Assembly: GCA_016209145.1 (NCBI GenBank)
Contig: JACQWT010000086.1
Coordinates: 1-42,672, forward strand
Length of the DNA stretch: 42,672 nucleotides
Source: Deltaproteobacteria bacterium
Lineage (GTDB): Bacteria; Myxococcota_A; Polyangia; Polyangiales; Polyangiaceae
Reading direction: 5' to 3'
Shown: positions 18,579 to 26,723 of the stretch, piece by piece
Position numbering within the stretch: the first letter of the stretch is position 1
How the letters are laid out: each line of letters starts with the position of its first letter
Translations under genes and position numbers: made by a program
The notes under the pieces: model-generated
Told to the model about the DNA's origin: nothing
The model's input: the letters and a program-made list of their open reading frames with translations, nothing else
Databases searched by the model: none

Positions 18579-19117
18579 GCCAGGCGGGAACCAGAACCGT
18601 GAAGACCATACGGGTCGACGCGGACAAGTGCAACGGCTGCCAGGCCTGTGAGGTGATCTGCTCGGCCTTTCATGCCAGGCCGAAGAACAGCAGCAACAAC
18701 CCGGCCCGGGCGCGCATACGTGTCGTGCGCGATCCCATCGCGGACATCTTCCTGCCGGTGTACGCCGGCGGCTACGCCGCGGCCGAGTGCGCCGGCAGGA
18801 TGCGGTATGCCGTTGACGGCAAGGCCTACGGCGAGTGCGCGCTGTGCCGGGCCTCATGCCCGTCGCGCGACATTTTCAAGGAGCCCGACTCGGGCCTGCC
18901 GCTCAAGTGCGACATGTGCGAGTCGGAGCCGCCGCTTTCCGAGCCGATGTGCGTGCAGTGGTGCCTGAACGGCGCTCTGAGCTACGAGGAGCGACCGGCA
19001 CAGGCCGGCGCGGAGGCGGGGCCGAGCGAGCTCGATGCCGGCCTGCAGGCGATGGCCGACCGGCATGGCTGGGAGAGCGTGCGGGGTGCGGTGGCCCGGA
19101 TGTCTGGGCGGCGCTAG
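18575..19117 (+). CDS. bamC: BamC, multi-[4Fe-4S] electron transfer subunit
   Basis: GTG overlaps the bamB TGA; 'TIRVDADKCNGCQACEVICSAFHARPKNSSNNPARARIRVVRD', 'CALCRASCPSRDIFKEPDSGLPLKCDMCE'. Confidence 0.88.
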   Translation: MSQAGTRTVKTIRVDADKCNGCQACEVICSAFHARPKNSSNNPARARIRVVRDPIADIFLPVYAGGYAAAECAGRMRYAVDGKAYGECALCRASCPSRDIFKEPDSGLPLKCDMCESEPPLSEPMCVQWCLNGALSYEERPAQAGAEAGPSELDAGLQAMADRHGWESVRGAVARMSGRR

Positions 19118-19138
19118 GGGGCAGGGAGACCGCCGGCA

Positions 19139-20290
19139 GTGGAAACCGTAACCCCGTACGAGGAGATCATCGGGCTCGTCAGGGAGGCCGGCGGCGAGGA
19201 CTACAAGCTGTGCTACCAGTGCGGCAAGTGCGACGCCGTCTGCCCCTGGAACAGGGTCCGGGCCTTCAGCATGCGGAAGATAGTGCGGCAGGCGAGCCTC
19301 GGGCTGAGCGAGATAGAGCAGGAGGAGATTTGGCGCTGCACCACGTGCGGCGCCTGCGTCGCGCAGTGCCCGAGGGGGGTGCCGCAGATCAGGATCGGAG
19401 TGTCGCTGCGCCGGATCGCGACGCAGTATGGCGTGTTCCCGGACATGATCCGCGCCGCGGGCACGGCGGCGGCCGCGCTGCGCATCGACCGCAACCCGCT
19501 GGGGGAACCGGCCGGGCGGCGGGCGGACTGGGCGAAGGGGCTGCCGGTCAAGACGTTCACGGAGGGCACCGACCTCCTGTTCTTCGTCGGCTGCTACTAC
19601 AGCTACGATCCACGGCTCAAGAAGGCGGCGGCGGCGACGGCGCGCATTCTCGCCAAGGCGGGCGTGGACTTCGGGATACTCGGGGAGGCGGAGAGCTGCT
19701 GCGGCGAGAGCATGCGCAAGACCGGGGGCGAGGCCGTGTTCCGGGGGCTCGCCCGGGAGAACATCAAGGCCTTCATCGACCGCGGGGTGAGGAGGATCCT
19801 GGTCTGCTCGCCGCACTGCTACGAGACGTTCCGGCGCGACTACGCGGATCTCATGGTGAGCTTCGACGTGGTCCACGTCTCCCAGTACCTGTTGAGGCTC
19901 ATGGACGAGGGGCGGCTCGTGCCCGCCAAGGAGTACCGGCGTCGGGTCGCCTACCACGACCCCTGCTACCTCGGCCGCCACAACGGCATCTACGAGGAGC
20001 CGCGTGAGGTGCTGCGCCGGGTGCCGGGGCTGGAGCTGGTGGAGATGAGCGATCGGCGGCAGGGCAGCCTCTGCTGCGGCGGCGGCGGGGGCGGGATCTG
20101 GACGGAGACCGCGAAGGCCGAAAGGCTCGCGAACCTGCGGCTGGCGCAGGCCCGCGAGGCCGGCGCACAGGTGCTGGCGACGGCGTGCCCCTATTGCATC
20201 GCGAACTTCGAGGACAGCCGGCTGACGCTGGGATACGAGGAGGTCGTGGAGGTGAGAGACATTACGGAGATTGTGGACGAGGTGGTGTAG
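19139..20290 (+). CDS. bamD: BamD, HdrD/GlpC-like Fe-S protein with CCG domains
   Basis: 'CYQCGKCDAVCPW', 'CTTCGACVAQCPRG', 'FFVGCYYSYDPRLKKAAAATARILAKAGVDFGILGEAESCCGES', 'SLCCGGGGGGIW'. GTG start. Confidence 0.88.
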   Translation: METVTPYEEIIGLVREAGGEDYKLCYQCGKCDAVCPWNRVRAFSMRKIVRQASLGLSEIEQEEIWRCTTCGACVAQCPRGVPQIRIGVSLRRIATQYGVFPDMIRAAGTAAAALRIDRNPLGEPAGRRADWAKGLPVKTFTEGTDLLFFVGCYYSYDPRLKKAAAATARILAKAGVDFGILGEAESCCGESMRKTGGEAVFRGLARENIKAFIDRGVRRILVCSPHCYETFRRDYADLMVSFDVVHVSQYLLRLMDEGRLVPAKEYRRRVAYHDPCYLGRHNGIYEEPREVLRRVPGLELVEMSDRRQGSLCCGGGGGGIWTETAKAERLANLRLAQAREAGAQVLATACPYCIANFEDSRLTLGYEEVVEVRDITEIVDEVV

Positions 20291-20329
20291 GGCTATCTGG
20301 TCGACAGCGCGCCTACCATCGGCGGGAAG

Positions 20330-23245
20330 ATGGCGCAGCTCGACAAGACCTTCCCCACCAACGACTGCTCCATGTGCATCGAGTCGCCCAAGTTCATCGA
20401 GTGCGACCGGCACCCCAACATCGAGATCCTCACCTACACGGAAGTCGCCAGCGTGGCCGGGCAGGCAGGCGACTTCCGGGTGACGCTGCGGAGAAAGCCG
20501 CGCTACGTACGCGAGGACCGGTGCACCGGCTGCACGGTCTGTGCGGAGTACTGCCCGGTGGAGGTGCCCGACCGATTCAATCAGGGGCTGTCGGGCGCCA
20601 AGGCCGTGCACATCTACTTCGCGCAGGCCGTGCCGCTGGTTCCATTCGTCGACGAGCGCTGCCTCTACCTGCGGGAAGAGAAGTGCTCGATCTGCGCGGC
20701 GGTATGCAAGAACAACGCCATAGATCTCCACGACCAGGCCACAACCGAGGAGATCCGTGTAGGCGCGATAGTGCTCGCGCCAGGATACTCGGCTTTTGAC
20801 CCGGCGGCGAGAGGCGACCATGGGTACGGCCGGCTTGCCAACGTTGTCACGAGCCTCGACTTCGAGCGGCTCCTTTGCGCCACCGGGCCGCACCAGGGGG
20901 AGATCCTGCGCCCCTCGGACCGGAGGCATCCGCGCAGCATTGCCTGGCTGCACTGCGTTGGCTCCCGACAGGTGCTGGAGGGCGGTAGGAGCTACTGTTC
21001 GTCGGTGTGTTGCTCGTACATCCAGAAGCAGGTGATCCTGGCGAAGGACCACGACGCGGCGACGCGGGTGACGGTGTTCCACAATGACATCCGCTCCTAC
21101 GGGAAGGATTTCGAGCGGTTCTACCGGAGGGCCGAACGGCTGCCGGGAGCAAGATTCCTGCGCAGCTACGTGGCGGTCGCGGGGGAGGAGCCCGGCACCA
21201 AGAACGTCAGGGTCAGATACGCCACGACGGCGGCGGGGGTGAAGGAGGAGGAGTTCGAGATGGTCGTGCTGGGGGTGGGCCTCTGTCCGCCGGAGGGCGC
21301 GGAGGTCCTTGCCCGGCAGTTCGGGATCGAGCTGACGGCGCACGGATTCTGCAAGACGAATCCGATGAATCCGATCGAGACGACGCGTCCCGGCATATTC
21401 GTGTGCGGGGCCTTCCTCGGCCCGATGGATATTCCCGAGTCGGTCATGGCGGCAAGCGGGGCGAGCGCTTTGGTAGGGGCGCTGCTCGGCTACCGGCGGG
21501 GCCGGCTGGCCCGGGAGAGGACTTACCCGCCCGAGAGGGAGGTCGGGGGCGATGAGGCGAGGGTGGGGGTGTTCGCGTGCCATTGCGGCGCCAACATCGG
21601 ACGGGTGGTGGACGTTCCGGGGCTGGTGGAGTACACGAGGACGCTGGAGCACGTGGTACATGCCGAGGAAGGCCTGTTCGTGTGCTCGACGGACGCCGCG
21701 GCGCAGATCGCGAAGACGGTGCGGGAGAAGCGGCTCAATCGCGTGGTGGTGGCCGCGTGCACCCCGCGCACGCACGAGCCGCTGTTCCGCGACACGCTGC
21801 GCGAGGGCGGGATCAACCAGTACTTCTTCGACATGGCCAACATCCGGGAGCACTGCTCCTGGGTGCACTCCCGGGAGAAGGAGGAGGCGTGCCGGAAGTC
21901 CCGGGACATCGTGCGGATGTCGGTCGCGCGCGCGGCGCGCCTGGAGCCGCTCCAGGAGCTCGATCTTCCCGTCCACAAGGCGTGTCTGGTGGTGGGCGGG
22001 GGCGTGGCGGGCATGACGAGCGCGCTGGCGCTGGCGGAGCAGGGCTTCGCGGTTCACCTGGTGGAGCGCAGCGGCGAGCTGGGCGGCATGGCGCGCCGCC
22101 TGCGCTACTCGCTGCAGGGTCTGGACGTGCGGGGGTATCTGCGCGAGTTGGTGGGGCGCGTATATCGGCACCGGCTCATCCAGGTATGCCACGAGGCGAC
22201 GATCGCAGAGGTGTCCGGCTTCGTGGGCAGCTTCGTGACCACGGTACGATCGGAGGGGCGGGCGCAGCAGATCCGGCACGGCGCGGCCATCCTGGCCACG
22301 GGCGCGGCGGAGCATCGCCCCACGGAGTACCTCTACGGGACCGACGACCGGGTGCTGACGCAGCTCGAGCTGGAGGAGCGGATTGGCCGAGGAGACGAGG
22401 CGCTGGCGGGGTGCACGAGCGTGGTGATGATCCAGTGCGTCGGCTGTCGGGAGGAGCAGCGCAGCTACTGTGCCCGGGTGTGCTGTAGCCACGCGATCAA
22501 GAACGCGCTCCGGCTCAAGCGGATTCGTCCTCAGATGGCGGTGTACGTTCTTTTCCGGGACATGAGAACCTACGGCTTCGCCGAGGACTACTACCTCGAG
22601 GCCGCGCGGCGCGAGGTCAGGTTCGTGCGCTGGGAGCCGGAGGGCAGGCCGGAAGTTGAGGCCGTCGAGGAGGGCGGCAGGCGGGTCCTGCGGGTGACGG
22701 TGGCCGACCCGGTTCTGGGCCAGAGGCTGGCGCTCGACGCCGACCTGCTGGTTCTGTCCGCCGCCGTGGTGCCGTCGCCGGGCAGCCTGGATGCCGCCCG
22801 GCTGTTCAAGGTTCCGCTCAGCCCCGACGGCTTCTTCCAGGAGGCGCACGTCAAGCTGCGTCCGGTTGACTTCGCCGCCGACGGGATCTTCCTGTGCGGC
22901 AGCGCGCACTACCCCAAGCACATGGCCGAGGCGATCGCGCAAGCGTACGGCGCCGCCGGGCGCGCGGCGAGCCTGCTCGCGCAGGACTGCGTCAGAGCTT
23001 CGGGCGCCGTATGCGCGGTGGCAGAGGCCGATTGCGTGGCGTGCGGCGCCTGCGTCACGGCCTGCGCGTACGGCGCGATCGAGCTGCGGGAGACGCCCGC
23101 CGGCAAGAAGGCGAGAGTCAATGCCGCGCTGTGCAAGGGGGACGGCGTGTGCAACGCCTGGTGCCCGACGCGGGCCATTGTGCTGCGGCACTTCACCGAC
23201 GCGCAAATCTGTGGTCAAATCGACGCGGCCCTGTCGGGGCCGTGA
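20330..23245 (+). CDS. bamE: BamE, tandem HdrA-like flavin/Fe-S electron bifurcation subunit (first HdrA unit truncated at N-terminus)
   Basis: 'MAQLDKTFPTNDCSMCIESPKFIECDRHPNIEILTYTEV' (HdrA), ferredoxin 'DRCTGCTVCAEYCPVEVP', second HdrA unit 'VGVFACHCGANIGRVVDVPGLVEY ... CLVVGGGVAGMTSALALAEQG'. Confidence 0.87.
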   Translation: MAQLDKTFPTNDCSMCIESPKFIECDRHPNIEILTYTEVASVAGQAGDFRVTLRRKPRYVREDRCTGCTVCAEYCPVEVPDRFNQGLSGAKAVHIYFAQAVPLVPFVDERCLYLREEKCSICAAVCKNNAIDLHDQATTEEIRVGAIVLAPGYSAFDPAARGDHGYGRLANVVTSLDFERLLCATGPHQGEILRPSDRRHPRSIAWLHCVGSRQVLEGGRSYCSSVCCSYIQKQVILAKDHDAATRVTVFHNDIRSYGKDFERFYRRAERLPGARFLRSYVAVAGEEPGTKNVRVRYATTAAGVKEEEFEMVVLGVGLCPPEGAEVLARQFGIELTAHGFCKTNPMNPIETTRPGIFVCGAFLGPMDIPESVMAASGASALVGALLGYRRGRLARERTYPPEREVGGDEARVGVFACHCGANIGRVVDVPGLVEYTRTLEHVVHAEEGLFVCSTDAAAQIAKTVREKRLNRVVVAACTPRTHEPLFRDTLREGGINQYFFDMANIREHCSWVHSREKEEACRKSRDIVRMSVARAARLEPLQELDLPVHKACLVVGGGVAGMTSALALAEQGFAVHLVERSGELGGMARRLRYSLQGLDVRGYLRELVGRVYRHRLIQVCHEATIAEVSGFVGSFVTTVRSEGRAQQIRHGAAILATGAAEHRPTEYLYGTDDRVLTQLELEERIGRGDEALAGCTSVVMIQCVGCREEQRSYCARVCCSHAIKNALRLKRIRPQMAVYVLFRDMRTYGFAEDYYLEAARREVRFVRWEPEGRPEVEAVEEGGRRVLRVTVADPVLGQRLALDADLLVLSAAVVPSPGSLDAARLFKVPLSPDGFFQEAHVKLRPVDFAADGIFLCGSAHYPKHMAEAIAQAYGAAGRAASLLAQDCVRASGAVCAVAEADCVACGACVTACAYGAIELRETPAGKKARVNAALCKGDGVCNAWCPTRAIVLRHFTDAQICGQIDAALSGP

Positions 23246-23276
23246 CTGCCGAGCAATGAGCCAGAAGGAGGACAAG

Positions 23277-24071
23277 ATGTCTACCGGACTCGCGTTCCAG
23301 CCGAGAGTCGTGGCGTTCTTGTGCCACTGGTGAGCGTACTCCGCTTCGGACCTGGCTGGAGTTTCCAGACAACAGTATTCACCGGCAACGAGAATAATCC
23401 GGCTCATGTGCACCGGCCGGGTAGATCTGGCCTTCGTGCTGCGGGCCTTTGCCAAAGGAGCAGACGGCGTTCTGATAGGTGGCTGCTGGCCGGGCGAGTG
23501 CCACTACGTGACGGAGGGAAACTACGACGCCCTGGCCAACACACATCTGTGTCGCAAGCTGCTGGGCCACATCGGCGTGAGCCCGGAGAGGCTCAGGCTC
23601 GAGTGGATCTCGGCGGCGCAGGGGAGCCGCTTCGCCGAAGTGACGTCGGAGCTCGCGCAGGCGCTGCAGGCGCTGGGGCCGCTGGGAAGTGGCGTCGGGT
23701 CGGACGGGAAGAGGCTGGCGCGCCGGCTCGAGGCGCTGGGGCGGCTGGTGCCGTACCTGAAGCTCGTGGCGCGAGCCAGGCTGCGCCCGCCGGTGAGATC
23801 GGAGCAGGCGTACAACGCGTTCTTCGGGGGCGCGCAGTTCGGCCGGGTGTTCGACGAGCTCATCGCCGACCGAGTGGCGGCGAGCCAGATCGTGGTGCTG
23901 CTCGCACAGGGGCGGCGCACGAGCGCGGAGATCGCCGCGGACTTGGGACTGAGCGCGTCGGAGGTGGCGAGGCACATGAACGGCCTGTCGCGCGCGGGGG
24001 TGGTGGCATATGAGGCGGCTCGCAGGTGCTATGCCCTGCGGGCGCACGAGGCGGAGAGCAGTGGGTTGTAA
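23277..24071 (+). CDS. bamF: BamF, MvhD-like selenoprotein (UGA=Sec at codon 19) with C-terminal winged-helix domain
   Basis: RBS AGAAGGAGG before ATG 23277; MSTGLAFQPRVVAFLCHW-U(TGA 23331-23333)-AYSASDLAGVSRQQYSPATRIIRLMCTGRVDLAFVLRAFAKGADGVLIGGCWPGECHY... in one frame to TAA 24071; MvhD family has 'C-x-W-C/U-x-Y..ADLAG..R'. Confidence 0.92.
23331..23368 (+). promoter_or_regulatory. Candidate bacterial SECIS: UGA followed by CTGGA-GTT-TCCAG hairpin
   Basis: TGA 23331-23333; perfect 5-bp stem 23356-23360/23364-23368 with loop G-T-T at 23361-23363, 27 nt between UGA and loop. Confidence 0.65.
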
Positions 24072-24314
24072 CCGTTCACGCATTTCGGCGCCAGCAACGA
24101 CGGCTCGCCAGGCGGCCGTGATCGCGGCTTTCGTCCTCGGCCCGGCTCCTCACGTACAGAAGTACGCTCCGGGCCGGGCCTCCGGGCGCGCTCGCGCTGG
24201 CCGTCCCTGCGGGACGGGGTTCGGGTCCCGACGCGCGCTGTGCGCGCGTCACCCGTGCCCCGGCCGCCTGACGAGCCGGCTGGGAGAATGCGTGAACGGT
24301 TACAGTGGGTTGTA
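24059..24314 (+). mobile_element. MITE-like element (~232 bp) with terminal inverted repeats and ~12-bp target duplication, inserted at the bamF stop codon
   Basis: GTAACCGTTCACGCATT (24068-24084) / AATGCGTGAACGGTTAC (24287-24303) perfect 17-bp inverted repeat; CAGTGGGTTGTA at 24059-24070 and 24303-24314. Confidence 0.82.
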
Positions 24315-24320
24315 GTGGCC

Positions 24321-24773
24321 ATGGATATCGAGCGGGTTGACGAGATCGTGGCGCGCCACGGCGCCGAGCCGAGCTCTCTCGTCCAGGTGCTACTGGACAT
24401 CCAGAGGGAGAACCGCTGGCTGCCGCGCGAGGCGCTGCGCCGGGTGAGCGGAAGGCTAGGGGTGCCGCTGGCGCGGATAATGCACATCGCCACCTTCTAC
24501 AAGGCGTTCAGCCTCGTGCCCAAGGGACGGCACGAAGTCCACGTCTGCATGGGCACGGCGTGCCACGTGCGGGGGGCGGCGCGGGTGCTCGACAAGGTGC
24601 AGGACCTGACGGGGATCCGACCGGGAGACACGGACCTCGGGCTGAACTTCAGCTTGGAGACGGTGAACTGCCTGGGCTGCTGCGCGCTGGGGCCCGTCAT
24701 GGAGATCGACGGCCGGACCCACGGCAAGCTGTCGCCGGCGCGCACGGCCGAGGTGCTGAAGGGCTATGCGTAG
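24321..24773 (+). CDS. bamG: BamG, NuoE-like [2Fe-2S] subunit
   Basis: 'MHIATFYKAFSLVPKGRHEVHVCMGTACHVRGAARVLDKVQDLTG', 'FSLETVNCLGCCALGPVMEIDG'. Confidence 0.88.
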   Translation: MDIERVDEIVARHGAEPSSLVQVLLDIQRENRWLPREALRRVSGRLGVPLARIMHIATFYKAFSLVPKGRHEVHVCMGTACHVRGAARVLDKVQDLTGIRPGDTDLGLNFSLETVNCLGCCALGPVMEIDGRTHGKLSPARTAEVLKGYA

Positions 24774-24782
24774 GAGCAGGCG

Positions 24783-26723
24783 ATGGCGCGGATAGGCTCG
24801 CCCCAAGAGCTGGCAAAGTACCGGGAGCAGGTGCTGGCGGCCCGGCGCGCAGATGCGCCGCGCATTTCCGTCTGCGCGGGGACGGGGTGTCTCGCCTCCG
24901 GGGCGGCGGAGGTGGTGGGGACGGTGAAGACCGAGCTCGTTCGGGCGGGCCTCGCGGGGAGCGTCGGCTGTAGGGGAACCGGCTGCCACGGCTTCTGCGA
25001 GAGGGGCCCCCTCATCGTGGTCGAGCCCGAGGAGATCTGCTACGTGCAGGTGAAGCCGGATGACGTCCCGGAGATCGTGGCCCGGACCGTACAGGGCAAG
25101 GAGGTAGTGGAACGGCTCCTGTACGTGGATCCGGCGACGGGCGAGCGGGTGCGCTGCGAATCGGACATCCCGTTCTACCGGAATCAAGAGCGGCGGGTGT
25201 TCGGGGCGAATCGGAGGATAGATCCGCGCAGCATCGAGGACTACGTCGGCATCGGCGGATATCGGGCGCTGGCGAAGGCGCTGTGCGAGATGACGCCGGC
25301 GCAAGTGATTGCGGAGGTCAAGGAGTCGAAGCTTCGGGGCCGGGGCGGGGCGGGGTTCCCGACGGGGCTCAAGTGGGAGGCTACGCGACGCGCCGCCGGG
25401 CAGCCCAAGTACGTCGTGGTCAATTGTGACGAAGGGGACCCCGGCGCGTACATGGACCGATCGCTGATGGAAGGGAACCCGTTCGCGGTGCTCGAGGGCC
25501 TCGTGATTGGCGCGTACGCGATCGGGGCGCACGAGGGCTACGTCTATGTGCGCCAGGAGTATCCGCTGGCGGTGGAGAACCTGGCCATTGCCATCGCCCA
25601 GGCCGAGGGCCACGGCCTGCTCGGCGCGAACGTGCTCGGCTCGGGGTTCGACTTCCACGTCAGGGTACACCGCGGGGCGGGGGCATTCGTATGCGGGGAG
25701 GAGACGGCGCTGCTCCTGTCTCTGGAGGGAAACGCGGGGCAGCCACGGCCGCGGCCCCCGTATCCGGCCGTGAGCGGGCTCTGGGGCAAGCCGACCAACA
25801 TCAACAACGTGGAGACGTGGGCCACGGTTCCCTCGATCATCAACGAGGGCGCCGTGGCCTTTGCCTCGATAGGCACCGAGGGGAGCAAGGGGACGAAGAT
25901 CTTCTCGCTCGTGGGGAAGATAGTCAACACGGGACTGGTCGAGGTGCCCATGGGGATCACCCTGCGGGACATCGTCTACAAGATCGGCGGTGGCGTACCT
26001 GGCGGGAAGAAGCTCAAGGCCGTGCAGACCGGCGGACCGTCCGGCGGATGCATCCCGGAGGCAGGGCTTGACGCACGGGTGGACTTCGACGAGCTCACGC
26101 GGGCCGGCTCGATGATGGGGTCGGGCGGCATGATCGTCATGGACGAGGATACCTGCATGGTCGATGTCGCCCGGTACTTCGTCCGCTTCCTCACCGACGA
26201 GTCATGCGGGAAGTGTGCGCCGTGCCGCGAGGGCTTGCGGCAGATGCACCGGCTTCTGACGCAGATCACCGAGGGCAGGGGGAAGGAGGGCGATCTCGAG
26301 GTCTTGCAGGAGCTGGCCGATCTCGCCCAGGATGCGTCGCTGTGCGGGCTCGGGAAGACGGCGGCGAACCCGTTCCTGAGCACCTTCCGGTACTTCCGGG
26401 AGGAATACGAGGCGCACATCAAGGAGAAGAGGTGCCCGGCCCTGTCGTGCAAGGCGCTCACCGCCTACTGGATCGACCCCGCGAAGTGCCAAGCCTGCCT
26501 GATCTGCCTGCGCGCTTGCCTGGAGGGGGCGATCGACGGCGGGAAGAAGAGGATCCACGTGATCGACCAGGATAGGTGCACGAATTGCGGAACGTGCTTC
26601 GAGGTGTGCCCTTCCCGTTTCGGGGCGGTGATGAAGATCTCGGGCGTGCCCGTGCCGGCGCCTATCGCCGAGCAGGAAAGAGCCATCGCGAGGGGTCGCA
26701 GGCAAGCGAGGACGCTACCGTGA
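24783..26723 (+). CDS. bamH: BamH, NuoF-like NADH-binding FMN/Fe-S subunit
   Basis: 'LRGRGGAGFPTGLKWEATRRAAGQPKYVVVNCDEGDPGAYMDRSLMEGNP', 'GAGAFVCGEETALLLSLEGNAGQPRPRPPYPAVSGLWGKPTNINNVET', 'ESCGKCAPCREG', C-terminal 2x[4Fe-4S]. Confidence 0.92.
   Translation: MARIGSPQELAKYREQVLAARRADAPRISVCAGTGCLASGAAEVVGTVKTELVRAGLAGSVGCRGTGCHGFCERGPLIVVEPEEICYVQVKPDDVPEIVARTVQGKEVVERLLYVDPATGERVRCESDIPFYRNQERRVFGANRRIDPRSIEDYVGIGGYRALAKALCEMTPAQVIAEVKESKLRGRGGAGFPTGLKWEATRRAAGQPKYVVVNCDEGDPGAYMDRSLMEGNPFAVLEGLVIGAYAIGAHEGYVYVRQEYPLAVENLAIAIAQAEGHGLLGANVLGSGFDFHVRVHRGAGAFVCGEETALLLSLEGNAGQPRPRPPYPAVSGLWGKPTNINNVETWATVPSIINEGAVAFASIGTEGSKGTKIFSLVGKIVNTGLVEVPMGITLRDIVYKIGGGVPGGKKLKAVQTGGPSGGCIPEAGLDARVDFDELTRAGSMMGSGGMIVMDEDTCMVDVARYFVRFLTDESCGKCAPCREGLRQMHRLLTQITEGRGKEGDLEVLQELADLAQDASLCGLGKTAANPFLSTFRYFREEYEAHIKEKRCPALSCKALTAYWIDPAKCQACLICLRACLEGAIDGGKKRIHVIDQDRCTNCGTCFEVCPSRFGAVMKISGVPVPAPIAEQERAIARGRRQARTLP

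Noticed and set aside
20288-20290. TAG between bamD and bamE as a readthrough (pyrrolysine-type) codon making a BamD-BamE fusion
   Set aside because: bamD ends naturally before it, no pyl genes are seen, and a plausible Met start follows at 20330; a deletion explains the in-frame junction better.
18854-23455. 1533-aa minus-strand ORF opposite bamC-bamF
   Set aside because: Antisense shadow of a GC-rich operon; His/Arg/Ala/Gly-rich translation with no domain motifs, while the plus strand encodes recognisable Bam subunits.
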